Source: Panorpa germanica
Lineage: Eukaryota; Arthropoda; Insecta; Mecoptera; Panorpidae
Reading direction: 5' to 3'
DNA length: 64,000 nt
Assembly: GCA_963678705.1 (NCBI GenBank)
Contig: OY783220.1
Span: forward strand, 4,981,001-5,045,000
In this document: positions 13,508-25,429 of the stretch, one piece after another
How the letters are laid out: each line of letters opens with the position of its first letter
Position numbering within the stretch: the first letter of the stretch is position 1
Translations under genes and position numbers: made by a program
Notes under the pieces: generated by a model
What the model was told of the DNA's origin: nothing
Databases searched by the model: none
What the model saw: only the letters and a program-made list of their open reading frames with translations

Positions 13508-14868
13508 AGTGGTGCTCTTAGGAATATCGGAAATTGAACATTAAATATACGCAAAAGCTCAAGAAAAGCGAATTGTATCTTAGAACCAATATACCACGTA
13601 AAAAATCAGCAAACCAGCGTTAATTAGTTAATATTAGGCAACCCAACTAATTGACTCATGCGCACAGTGCATAACAGTACAGTAGAGCTCCTTATAACGC
13701 GAGTTCCAGCAGTGCGAATTCATACCACGTGACAGAAATAGTGTTGTTAAAAATATTTACAACATATTAAATTGAAAATTAATAATTTTTTATACAAAAC
13801 GTTTTTAATTTCAGATAATATTTAACAGTGTATAAATTTTGAATAGGAAACATAGTTTCCCTACATAGTTGAAACCTACACATTTCCCGACCCCTGTTAA
13901 GTGCAGAGAGTAATTGACGAAAATCTTTTGTGTCGTATTCGATACATTTTCTGTAACACTATTTAATGCATAACACGATCTTAGTATAATTGTGGTTACC
14001 GAGTTCGTGAGTAGTTATTTTCTACGCAATTTTGAATTTGTTTTGGTAATAAAATAAGGAAATGCAACATATTTTCAAAGGTACCAAAAAAGCTCACTTT
14101 ACTAATATTTCATTACGGTATGTTTTTAATTTGTAAAAAAACACATACATCAAAATAAAAAAACAATCGTAATGACATAAATACTTGAATAGTCTTTGAC
14201 AGTGGCACACATTCTTTATTCCGTTTTGTTATAAAAAATGAATTAAAATGCTTCAAGTGGCATTTGTAAAGCTCCAACTGGTTTATAATATATTTATAAA
14301 GCACGGAACGGAACGGAGCGTTTGGAAATGTTCCAAATCTATTACTGATGTTTAGCGTTCACATTGCACGTTTACAAAAATGTCTTTCAGAGTCTTTTTG
14401 TGGTAATATGGTTACACACTGATTTGTGTTTTATTTGTATTGAAAAAAGAAATCAAATGTATGTTTGACATATTTAAAAGCTTAAAACTTTCTTTTACGT
14501 ATTTTAAACGATTGCATAAACAATTTGTTAAATTTTTGAGATAAATAAATATATAACCTATAACAAAACAATTTTAACTAAGAACTTATAACACCATAAC
14601 TAGTTATTCTTATGAATTACTAAAAATAAATATAAAAGACAAGATTTAGCTGGTCTAAATCAAATAAGAAAAATATTGTAGTGTAAGCAGCAGCATTATA
14701 TTTAGACTAGATGAAATTTAATGAAACATAAAGCGTGATCTAAACTCGTAATTGAAACGGTTTTATATATTAAATATTTAACGTAATATTATTTACCTAA
14801 TGTTACAGTTTATTACAATATATTCTATGCAAAATATTCTTAAACTCTTTTGTTAATATATTACCCTC
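13508..14868. other. AT-rich non-coding DNA
   Basis: No gene is seen. A segment at 13691-13712 (CTTATAACGCGAGTTC) resembles 38907-38925 (CCTATAACGCGAACTC) and may be a transposon end of pogo/Tigger character. Confidence 0.5.
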
Positions 14869-15121
14869 TAAACACAAAAAGAACTCTTATGTTTTATTTA
14901 ACGTAATCTTTTTTACCTTACATTATATTTTGTTATTTATTCTGTTACGTAATTATTAAACTATTGCAAAAGATATTAAACATGTTTCACTAATAAGTTA
15001 ATATAATAATTAACATTATCTAATCTTGCATAAAAAGGTTTTTTAACATTTGAAAATGGAAATTTATGTCGAAAAATATATAAATATAAAATAGAGGTAA
15101 ACTTTTTTATGTTAAATAAAG
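14869..15121 (+). repeat. Dispersed repeat family C, copy 2
   Basis: Begins near CTAAACACAAAAAGAACTC and ends near GGTAAACTTTTTTATGTTAA. It shares this order of landmarks with 372-632 and 52185-52420. No coding content. Confidence 0.5.
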
Positions 15122-15489
15122 TTTAAATAATTGTAACTGCAGGTATATTAAAAATTACAATTGTTTTTATAAGTAAAAGTTTATAATACGAGTATATTTA
15201 AAAAATATCAGATTATTTGAAATTGTTTGTGCAAGATGATTTTTATGTAAGGGTGAAATTAATTTATAATACTTAATTTATTTATAAGATTGTAATAATA
15301 TTTGTTATTGTATTTAATTAATAGTTAGAATTAATGTATAGGTTTTTTAATTAAAATATTTGAAACAAAGTCTTACTTAAAAATAATCTTGAAACATCAT
15401 ATTATTTTAAATAATTGATAAATTATAATAATTTTTTTAATACGAACTAAATGGTGTAAAAGTTTGGTTAGATCTAGCACAAAAAAGAA

Positions 15490-15675
15490 ATGACAGCGGT
15501 CATTTTAAATCACTGGAAAAACAAAATATTTGGGTGACATTTGCCGAATATTGTGTTTTGTTACTAACCTCAGAGTTTTTTACTTCATATTAAAGTAAAA
15601 ATATCACCACTTTTTCATGGAAGCATTGCGTTTTTCTATTGCTTTAAAATGACCGCTCTTATTGAGAGACCATAT
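15490..15675 (+). mobile_element. Dispersed repeat family B, copy 1, with inverted GCGGTCATTTTAAA ends
   Basis: The left end reads GCGGTCATTTTAAAT and the right end TTTAAAATGACCGCTC, so the unit of roughly 180 bp has terminal inverted repeats. Internal landmarks (TTACTAACCTCAGA and AAATATCACCACTTTT) recur at 24880-25045 and, inverted, at 38265-38330. It is probably a nonautonomous DNA transposon. No target duplication could be fixed. Confidence 0.5.
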
Positions 15676-18600
15676 AATTATTTTGAGACAGATGACAGAT
15701 TATTCGCATATTACTTTAAGGAAAAAAAAACAAAAACGGTATTTTATTAATTTATACTGAAATAAAGTTTGTTTAATTCAAATTTACAAAATAAGAAAAT
15801 TTAAAATATACATTTTTATTTTAAAGAAATAAATTAATTTGTTCTAATATTATTTACTTCAATTTAAATATTTCATTAAATTTCTCAAGAATGAGAATTT
15901 ATAAAACTAAAACGTTCCTGTTCAAGAAATTCTTAATAAAAGAAACCTATATATGTATGTATATATGAATAACAATCTTTATCTCTACGTATCCAAGACT
16001 ATCTCTCTAGAAAGAAACAGCAAATATTGTCTAGAGGAATATGAAATATAATATTAAAGCAGCACAGTGAACTAACTGCACGAGTATTATAAATAAAAAA
16101 AAGAAAAAGAAGAAGAAATTGCTGGAAAGGAGAATAATAACTCACTGTAAAGGTGACTGCACCGTTACCTTCTAATGAGTGAAATATTGTAGTCTAGATA
16201 CATAAATATAATAATTTCCAGGGCATACTGAATCGTTCTTATACTTGTTGTAATATACAACGATTTATATAAGACTCACGTAACTTTATATAAAAAAAAA
16301 CTTGTACTCGTACAAGGTGAAGCAGTGAGTTGATAAAGTTTTAGAAATATTTAATGAAAACAGATACATTGTTTTGTAAACCGTTTGAAATTATGAGTTT
16401 TAATATGCGTCGTCCAAACCAGTGCGACATTAACATTCGACATCCAACATTTATATAAATCATTTAAAATTTGAGGTTCTTTAGACGTAAGTGTACTAGA
16501 TTTGTTACGCTTTTATGGTTCTAATCAATGGGACATTCAAATAGATATATACTATCTTTAAAACACACAACCCATTCTACGTACTCTACGTATTCTCCAG
16601 TACAGATATGTGACGATCAGTACCGATCCGTTCATTGTCAGTGAAAAATGATATTGTTTCATACATTTTGTATGAAACTATTCGTACTTATCAGTGTCAG
16701 TGACGCTCAGTGATATCAGTATTTTTCCTAATTAAAAGCAACACGGCACTGATAGTGACGTGTCGACAGTAATATTTACGTTCAGTTGTTATATGGAAAT
16801 GTTTTCACTGCCTATCAGTAAATGCACAATCCTGTGTATACTGAAACGATCCCAGTATTTGTGTTTGCATTATCGCACATAGTATAAGAATGAAACTGAG
16901 GCTTGATACATAAATAGATTTCAAATTCAACATTAAAAAATATTTAAAAGAAACAAAATATTCTCTCTGTTTTGTTTAACCAAATGTTAAAAAATTGGTC
17001 CGAATTTTACGACTAAAACTGCCCGAGTGAATATTGTAGTACTGAAAAAGCATACCGACGTATTAAACTACATGTTTTTTCGATTTGAACGTGTTGTACA
17101 ACCTCTTCTAACAATTGAAACTTAAATGTTGGATTTCGCACTGATGTGGACGAAGCGTTACGCAATACATGTTTGTTCAAAGTAATTAATAAAGTTTGAA
17201 CCTATTCAATACAGTGTAGCTCATACCTAAAGAAATAACAGTTATATGCAATTGGCACATTAATAATTATTGTTGAATGTACTATAATGGAAACTTGCAA
17301 ATTGAATAGAAAATATAATGAGTTTAACCTATTTAACATTGTATGTATTGGAACTTTATTAATAATTTAAAACATTCATATCTATATTATACGAGTATAG
17401 TATAGTATCTACTAAGAGAAAATGGAATAATATACCCCGCTAAAGCAGGAAATTTTGTATTATTGTTCAAATGATAATTTTTTGGATTTCTGTTTCTAGA
17501 AATGACATTAATGTGACCAATGTGGTCAACTTAATATAATAATTAAATAATTATTGAGGTTAAGTGATTATAAAGTGACATAAATTGGATTCGGTTTGTT
17601 TTAAATGCATATAATTGTAATATAATGTAATTAATACATATTAGTCCAGTTATTATTAAACCTTGGAATAAAATTTAGAAAGCTGAATATTAGTAAAAAC
17701 CTTTGTGATGTTCTAAAGATTGGCTAATTCAATTGGCGTCTCAAGATATTCAAGGTTAAAAGTAACATGAATCGCTTTCTTGTTAATATCTCGTTTCCTA
17801 TACATCCTATGCCATCAGAAATATTGTAGATCATAGTATTTTCTACAAATTTCATCTAATGCATTTTTTCGTATGATTAACCGTTCCCGAAATATAACGC
17901 AGAGTGGAAGACGCAAATATTGAGCTCTCTGAAATTTACATCCAGGTTTATCCCTATTTAACTGGGCTATATTATATATATACATATATGTAAGTATTTA
18001 AATACATACATAGTAAATGTTTATTAAAATAATAATCGTTACATATAAATAAATCGCATATGTTTAATTATAATAAAATATAATAATAAATAAATATTAA
18101 CTACCATAGATGCTATCCGTACCATTTGTTAAGTTTGCTATAATATTGTAATTGCCTAAATATGAATAAATAATAAATAATTGAATTGATAACACGAAAA
18201 TGGAATTGTTAGGATAATAAGAATAAATTGATAGAAATATAATAATAACCAATAAATAATGGAATGTTTGAATTTACTCATTTCTTTTAATATTGATTCA
18301 AAATGATGTTTTTATTTTATTATTTATATACTGAAATTTAAAAAAATAAACAAAATAACAAATATCGAGCTTAAAATCTTATTCTTTTAATAACAAAATT
18401 CCTTAAAGATATTTTGAGTTAAGGTTTGACTGAAAGAAATATATGTTATAACAATAACTTGCATTTCGTTTAGTTTTTTTTGTGTTTAGTTTTATTTATG
18501 ATATATATAAGACGTTTTTTTGTTGTTTTACAAGGTTCCAGTGAATGCCGATTTAACATGATTAATATAGCTTCAATAAAAGATTACAATATGCAAAAAA

Positions 18601-18833
18601 TCCAGACTTTTGTACTTTTTTCCCGGCGTCCCAAATTTTGTTCTGACTACGTGTCACATTCCGAGAAAATAAATAGAATATAAAGAATATTTTGTAAAAT
18701 TGTATAATTAATTACTATCATCTATAACGTTTAAATTAGTTTCTTGTGGAAACACTTCTAACTTTTAAGCAATAAGTTTTTCACTGATTTAGGTTTCATT
18801 TGCCGTAAGAACAATTAAAATAAAATGTATTAT
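15676..18833. other. AT-rich non-coding DNA with a 23-bp palindrome
   Basis: No gene is recognised. A perfect palindrome GTTTCATAC-attt-tGTATGAAAC lies at 16656-16678, inside a stretch with several CAGTGA-type hexamers (16640-16735). TACGAGTA/TACTCGTA 8-mers occur at 15187, 16305 and 17390. Confidence 0.5.
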
Positions 18834-19406
18834 TATTATTATTAATTAATTAATTGTTCGCCTTTCGGCTTTACAATCTACATTCTTAATACATTTCATA
18901 TACTTCAACTTACAATTAAATTTAAACTATTCTAGACCTTTTTTATTTCCAAACGTACTTTCTGCTTCTTCTTCTCTTGAACCTCTTTCTTCATTTTCCC
19001 TAGTCTTCCTTCTGGACTGGTCTATTCCCTAGTCTATTTTTCTGAACTGAAGTATAACTGTTTCCTCGCTACTTCTTTCTTTCTCCTGCTTCCCTTCACT
19101 GCCTCTTTTAGTACTTCCTCTCTCTTCCAGTTCCTTGTGCAACCAGCCATCAGCTTATTTATTGTCCTGTTTTTCCTTTTCTTTTTACTATTTCCGCCAT
19201 CCACCTCTTTCCTTCACTGCCTCCCTTTAATAGCTGGCCAATATTCCTTTCGCTCGCTACTTTTTCCTTACACTCAAACTTAATGTGCTCCAGTGTTTCG
19301 TCCTCTGCTCCGCACACTCTACACTTTCTTTCCTCACTACTTTCCCAGTATCTGTTTCTTTTTTCTTCATTTCCCAATCTAAACCTTGCTGTCCTTCTTA
19401 TGTGTT
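18834..19406 (-). mobile_element. 5'-truncated non-LTR retrotransposon (LINE 3' end)
   Basis: This 573-bp insertion carries the last part of a LINE polymerase ORF and its 3' UTR, ending in an (ATT/TAA)n tail on the minus strand. It is flanked by a perfect 15-bp target-site duplication AATAAAATGTATTAT at 18819-18833 and 19407-19421. The 3' UTR contains a small perfect hairpin GCCGAAAGGC close to the tail, a plausible recognition stem for the reverse transcriptase. The duplication proves retrotransposition as a 5'-truncated copy. Confidence 0.85.
19159..19404 (-). pseudogene. C-terminal fragment of LINE ORF2 with CCHC-type zinc finger
   Basis: The frame reads into ARFRLGNEEKRNRYWE, followed by a finger with CRVCG, ETLEHI and FEC, that is C-X2-C-X8-H-X4-C counted from the first Cys. 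This 'RLGNEE...YW...C-C-H-C' arrangement is the standard C-terminal tail after the reverse transcriptase domain in many insect non-LTR elements. Only about 80 residues remain, the upstream endonuclease and polymerase are missing, and there is no independent start. A related, more decayed tail is at 35510-35734 on the other strand. Confidence 0.8.
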
Positions 19407-19728
19407 AATAAAATGTATTATAAAATAATATAATATAATAAAATATTTAGCGTTTTTAGCATTTATAGTGGTGGTCATTTTAAATCAGTCATAAAACCAG
19501 GAAGGATAAAATTTTAATTAATTTTACATCCAAAAATTATCTACCCATTAGACTCTTTACAATATTAGTCTACCAGCTTTAATACTTGTTCCGTGACGTC
19601 AAAATATAGTTAAAAGGTAAGCGACAAATTCAAATTATTGCTATTTGAAATAGCAAATCTCGGTTAACTGTTAAATATAAAAAAAATAATAAAACGCCGA
19701 TATAGGTAGTCACAAGTATATTAACCTT

Positions 19729-19962
19729 CCAGTAAACAATGAAAATTAAATCATATTCGAACTTATTAAAATCTACAAATTTTTGCCATGAAAGTGCTTT
19801 CTCAAAGTCGTTCGTATGAAAAGTCTCTGTTATAGACTACAAATGACGAAACCGTTTCACCTTTCAGAATCAAAGCGACGAAAAAGTTGATGTGAACTAC
19901 AGCTGAAGAAAAGAAGAGAGGGAAACTTCACATAGTGAGCTCTTAATTAATTATTTACTGAG
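19729..19962 (+). mobile_element. MITE, family A, copy 4 (diverged)
   Basis: Starts CCAGTAAACAAT and ends ATTTACTGAG. Internal matches to the family include ACTACAAATG, GAAACC-TTTCACCT and AAAGTTGATGTGAAC. It is clearly older than copies 1-3, and the target duplication is no longer visible. Confidence 0.6.
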
Positions 19963-20731
19963 CTATAATTTCATGAAAAAAATTAGGAAAATCACCTCTG
20001 TACTAAAAAATAAGTTTACAAGCTCATTGCAGTATTTAGACAGAAGGTTTCGTACCAGTTGCTGAATACATAGTTATCGTAAAAAATAATTAGTAGGAGA
20101 AATAACCGATTAGACAGGCAAATTTAAACAACAACATACAAAAGGAAAAATTTAAAATCGCCGTAAAAGGTATAAAATAAACTATATAGTTCTTTATTTA
20201 ATTTTATGCAATGATTTTTTTGGTTATTAAAATATTATAGCATCTAATTTAATTAATCATGTAAAACCATTAAAACATAACAACTAAATTGGGACACTAA
20301 GCTAATAACTTTTCCTGGAACACCTGGTCTATTATCTAGCGATATAACTTGTTTTAAAAATACATTTTCAATTACTGATTCAATTTGCAACTTAATGGGA
20401 CAACAAAATACATTTCAATGACGTCACGGTTATGTTTAGATAATAACTCTCAGCAGTCGACTATTGACAACAATGACTCGGCTCGTACGTTTGTATATGC
20501 CTGTACTCCATTCATCTATTTATTAGCAAATAAATTGGATTCCCTTTTTTTATCTATTGAAATTGCTGAACACCGTACAATCACCATGATGATAAGCATA
20601 AAATTTAATTTATAAAAATACTAAAAATATGTTGAAATTAATTATTATAGAAGAATTATTTGTCTTTTTTAATGTCGGTTTATTTCCGATTTTTCGTATC
20701 GTAGTAATGTTGAATAGTCTGATCACAATTT
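19963..20731. other. AT-rich non-coding DNA
   Basis: No gene or element is seen. The open frame at 20385-20615 has no recognisable domain or splice context. Confidence 0.5.
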
Positions 20732-21009
20732 GAGTAAGATTTTAAAAGCAAGTTCGAAGCCACAGGTAGAAAATATATTTGGGTACGCTCATGCAAAAGA
20801 AATATCGTTTTTTAAAGCTTAAGTTTATGGGGTGGGTTAATGTATTTTTGCTTCTGAAACTTTCGCCTCCGTTTTTGATCCAAATTGCCTTCAAAACAGA
20901 TACTCTTATTTTGTTGTCGCCCAAATGTCGATTCCTATACTAGGTCGGGTTCTAGAATATCGTATTCGAATCTTATGCGCGTCGGATTCAAATTGGATTC
21001 AGGGTAGTG
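20732..21009 (+). repeat. Dispersed repeat family E, copy 1
   Basis: Matches 61410-61676 in the same orientation. Conserved blocks include CCACAGGTAGAAAATATATT, CCAAATGTCGATTCCTATAC and TAGGTC..GTTCTAGAATATCG. On the minus strand both copies keep the residues KYIFYLWLR, which hints at a decayed coding region. The family has no other landmark and its class is unknown. Confidence 0.55.
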
Positions 21010-21652
21010 CCGATCCTTAATGTTACTTCTTTTAATAACAATACAACATATTTTGTTATTGTCTATGTGTGTGTATCGTCTAGTGTGCTACTGTATCATG
21101 CTTATGTCAGCACTCCTGTTTTTCACGTGTAAAACTGGAATCGTGCCAAATACAGAAAAATATATTGTTCCGAGTTAATTAGAAGCACCCAACTCAGCCC
21201 AACCTCTCACAACCTCCTTTCAGAGGAGTGTGGGGTGTAATGGGAAGGGGAGATTCTATTCCTACAATACGATATCTACAATATAATATCTTTATAGCTA
21301 CTATACGTTTGTGTAGTATATCATATGGTCGATGGTAGGCTGAATTCATAGAGAAACCTCTTTGGTCATCAAAATCCCTTTGGTACATAAAACATAAAAG
21401 ATAAATCCCTGACATATTGGATTTCCACTTTGTAGTTGTGGCATTACTTTTAAGTCAATATATGATGGAATTTTAGGGTCGTAACAAATCATAGACTATG
21501 TTCTTTCTACTGAATAATGGCAAATTATTTGTATGTACATTTTGTTATACATATCTATATTTGTTATAAATATAATATATTTATATCAAACATTAAAATT
21601 ATATATAGGGGCGTAATTAGGAAATTAGGGGCTCAAATTGTCCAAGCACAAG

Positions 21653-21694
<42 letters not shown>
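21653..21694. repeat. (TA)n microsatellite
   Basis: An uninterrupted TA array of about 42 bp. Confidence 0.9.
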
Positions 21695-21697
<3 letters not shown>

Positions 21698-23326
21698 GCC
21701 TGTATTAATGCCAGTGGGAAACAATTTGAACATTTACTGTAATGTAAATAATGCAATAAATTTATAAAATAAATGAAAAATTGTTTGTACCATTTGTTTT
21801 AATTCATTCAACAATAAAAAACCTCATTTGGGTATTGTAAAAGTGATAACTATATCAACAACAACAATTTATGAAATATGGATCTTGGTTAGCTAGTTTT
21901 CCTGAAATATTATACCATTTTGGAATCCTGAAGAGTTGCGCCAATTTTTAAAAAAACTTGCCATAGTAGTGTTCATACTTTTATTTTACACCACGATGAG
22001 TTAAAGTTGACTGAAAGTAAAAATCTTTAATAATTTTAGGGAAAAAAATAATTTTGATTAAATTTTGTGTAAAAACTACTAGCATTTTGGGAGTTTTAAT
22101 GGTTGTGATGAATAGCACTGCTATTTAGGTCGCCGATACAAAAAAAAATCAGAAATATTTGAAATATTGTGGTCATGGTAGTTAAAAACATCTTAAGGTG
22201 TTTCAATTTTCAAAAAAAATTAATTTTTTTTTCTAATTCCTAAACAAAATGAGATAAATTTTCTTTTCTTATTTTCTTGTGTAGTCATGAGCAGGACCAC
22301 CTTCTGGTGCCGGCTTATCGTTGAATTTTGGGACACCCTGTATATAGTTTGATTTACATCTAATTTCACTGCGATTCTAAAACCATCAATCTACATTAAT
22401 TCGATTCGCATTGATAATTAATATTCGCCACAAAAGGGGAGGGGGGAGGTGAATCTTTACCCGAGATAATTTGACAACTTGACATTGATAAACTTTGTAA
22501 AATAAGACCACATGAAACTTATTAAAACTTTGTAATTAATATTGACTAGATGAACAAAGATATTGTCTGAATGTCTTACATGCATTGATATTAATTTGGA
22601 TAAAATAAACCAATTTTCTGTTCATGCTCGACAACGTAAGATGGTAAGAGTCAGATATGATCAAGTTGACATCACATTGAAGTTTGTTTCTTGTTGATAG
22701 AAATTTAAACGTGATAAATGATACGTCATATGAATAGAGCGAGCGAGATAGAATGACATTAAAAATCAATGTCAAGTACTATCTTTATTTAATTGCCTTC
22801 TGAACGTGCAAGTTGGCTTGAACAGTTCCTGAAATACAGCTACTTGCACACTGTGACCATTTTATGCGAGTTTGAGTCAGTGGCTCGCATGTGAGTTACT
22901 GCTACCATCACATTACAGAACAGTAGAACGTCAGCACATAACACAATTCAAAGCAGCCACTCGCCCAAGTCATGACAGTAATTTATGATCGTGTGACTGG
23001 TAGAATATAGAGCAGTTGCTGACCTGACAGGGAGAGTAGCTGTCTACAGTTATATCGGCAGCTCGCCCCGAGTAACTGTTCTTTCAAAGATTGGTTACAA
23101 GGTAAGTTACATGAGTTGTCAACGAAACAAGTTACTTGGGTTGCTAATGAATCAGGCGTAATATTCAATAATAAAATATTGTCTATTGTTTATTAAATCT
23201 TTGAATAAATTGCTATGTTTCATTAATTTTTCAAGAGATTATACTGTCATCTGGCCAACAAAGTTAAAATTATTTAATACCGTTACTCTTATTTCTTATA
23301 TATTTACTTAAAACTAAAGTTGTTTA

Positions 23327-23440
23327 GACAGCATTGTGGCTCAAAGTATTGATGATTGACTCGGACTGCTGTGTCTTCGAGTTCTCGATCCCCGGACCAG
23401 CGCTATATATTCTGGGTTTGCTTGTTATTAAGTTTATTTG
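23327..23440 (+). repeat. tRNA-like SINE head
   Basis: An A-box-like GTGGCTCAAAG and a good B-box GAGTTCTCGATCC about 50 bp downstream give the spacing of an RNA polymerase III promoter. The flanking sequence does not fold as a tRNA. A short block after the B-box (GCTATATATTCTGGGTTT) loosely parallels the one after the copy at 8165. The 3' border is unclear. Confidence 0.4.
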
Positions 23441-24295
23441 ATTATGTCCTTACATAATAATAAACTTATTAGGCAGTGGTGTCTCTCACAAATATATCCC
23501 ATAAACACTGGTAACAAAGTCTAGTCGCTGATAGAACTCAGCATCGGAATTAAATAAATAAAATTCTTTTAGATTTTTACACTCAAAGTATTCTCGACTT
23601 TTTATCGAGACTATATGAACACGTGCTGTTCAAACCACATTTAAATTTTTGTCCCGTTAACTAATAAAAACATAATATAGGACAAGGTTAATAATTTTGT
23701 TAATTGTCTCGTCCAGTGAAATCGATGTTTTTTATTCTTCTTAGACACGTTATCTACATACGGGTAAGTCTTCGCACGCGGTGGCCTTGTGTTTATTAAT
23801 TAATTTACATAAGGATGTTATTTAATAAGAAAATTCTGTTATTTAGAAACATAATTATTATTTCACATGATATATCGATTTCGTTTTCAATGGGCTTGTG
23901 TCCCCATTTTTTTATGGTCGATTTTTCAATTGTAGATTGAAATTGATGTTAATAAATGTTTATTGGCGTGTCTATTTTATTAAATATCTAAATGTTGACG
24001 GAGATATAGTAATTAAAAATTTGAATTGTAGTTTTAGCGCTAGAAATAGTCGGCCATATTTGTATAACGTGAAATGCATTTTCAAAGAATAAGTTTTTAT
24101 TTTATTTAACCCTGTTACGGCAGACATAATATTGAAATGTTATTATTCCTTAAAATAGCTGTAAATAATATGTCTTATTTCTCAGAAATAGATGCAATTC
24201 AGTAATTGTTATCCTATATTCAACGTTGACAAATTCCACACTCATAGTATTTTTCCTGTTTTGTTCCATTTTATTCTTTTAATATTCACTTCAAT

Positions 24296-24679
24296 TTAAA
24301 CTATTGAATTTTGTTTACAAAATAAATAATGAACAATGAGTTCATAACAGTATGCCGCTGTACTGGAGTAATCCCAAAAAGATGCTTCTCCATCAGTGGT
24401 CGGATCGAGATTCAACATTAATTTTTCTATTTCTTCTAACACTTGATATCTTTGCTCCGATAACTTACTCACTCCTTGAGCCACATCAACTGTCTTTAGC
24501 GCATCCTTTTTCTTTAAGATAATACAGATCGTAGATTTAGCCATGTCGTGCTTCTTGGTGAGGTCAGAAATATGAACACCATTCTCATGTTCAGCTATTA
24601 TTTCCCTCTTCGTTTCTACTGTAATAGTACACTTAGGTTTCTTTACGCCACTAACACTTTTCACTTCGTTGGGAGCCAT
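24296..24679 (-). pseudogene. Truncated pogo/Tigger-type transposase, N-terminal HTH only
   Basis: A 127-residue frame starts with Met and keeps the first helix-turn-helix (psq/CENP-B N-terminal type) in about residues 15-60: TKREIIAEHENG, ISDLTKKHDMAKSTI and the linker towards EEIEKLML. In full-length pogo/Tigger proteins this is followed by a second CENP-B-type HTH and a DDE catalytic domain. Here the similarity stops at about residue 92 and an unrelated tail of about 35 residues follows to the stop. The gene is therefore an internally deleted or truncated copy that could bind DNA but not cut it. The frame itself is intact, so expression of a small HTH protein cannot be excluded. Confidence 0.6.
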
Positions 24680-24879
24680 AATGAAAGTTAACTTAATACA
24701 AAAATTGAAATATGTGATATTTCTCTACGGTATAATATATATTTTATATATAAAAGGTAAAAAATTGTATCAAGAATATTTGTGAGTTCGTATCCCGAAA
24801 CAATGTACGCAATTCCATTCAAACTTTTTCGGACATTGTGTTCATAGTCTGTCTTTTAACAAGATGTTTAATTTTAACT

Positions 24880-25045
24880 TTCGCACCATTTGTACAACTA
24901 TCGTTGCGATGTCATTTGGTAGATATAGTGTTCTATTACTAACCTCAGAAGTTGTACTTTGGATTAAAATAAAAATATCACCACTTTTCACGATAGTATT
25001 GCATTTTTCTGTTCATTTAAAATGACTCCCCTTGTTGACAGACCC
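24880..25045 (+). repeat. Dispersed repeat family B, copy 2
   Basis: Shares TTACTAACCTCAGA, AAAATATCACCACTTTTC, GCATTTTTCT and the right end AAAATGACTCCCCTT with 15490-15675. Confidence 0.5.
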
Positions 25046-25369
25046 TTTACTTAAAATAAACCTTATACTTAAAATAATCTCGTAGCTTCAAAGTCTGCTA
25101 AAAGTTTTTCATTTTCCTGTTCATTGATACACACACGCACACACAATTCACACGTAGACTTCCACCTTATTCCCGTATGATTATCACGAACCTGTGCAAA
25201 CGCAGACCATCAATCACTAGATCCTGTTGCTGACGAAACTGATTGACACCCAATCATTTGCAGCATCACCTTATAACCTAAAATTCAGTTTATCGTGTTT
25301 GGTTTATTGGCAATTCCATGTGTCACCATAATGTTGCACTAGAACACAGTCTCATTTTTTGTTGCAGTA

Positions 25370-25425
25370 ATGTCAATAATATATTTTATTTTAATCCAAA
25401 GTACAAACTCTGAGATTAGTATGAG
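25370..25425 (-). repeat. Family B fragment
   Basis: Contains ATTTTATTTTAATCCAAAGT and ACAAACTCTGAGATTAGTA, matching the interior of copy 2 read in reverse. It lies only about 330 bp from that copy, in inverted orientation. Confidence 0.35.
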
Positions 25426-25429
25426 GATA

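Larger units (their letters stand above)
21010..24295. other. AT-rich DNA with several small repeat-like pieces, no gene called
   Basis: Contents: a (TA)n run at 21653-21694; a block ending CACCCTGTATA at 22334-22344 (the same 11-mer, inverted, is at 59540-59550), which resembles a transposon end; a GC-richer stretch at 22810-23160 with a consensus donor AAG/GTAAGT at 23100-23108 following about 34 open codons but no clear acceptor; and a SINE-like head listed separately. Confidence 0.45.
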
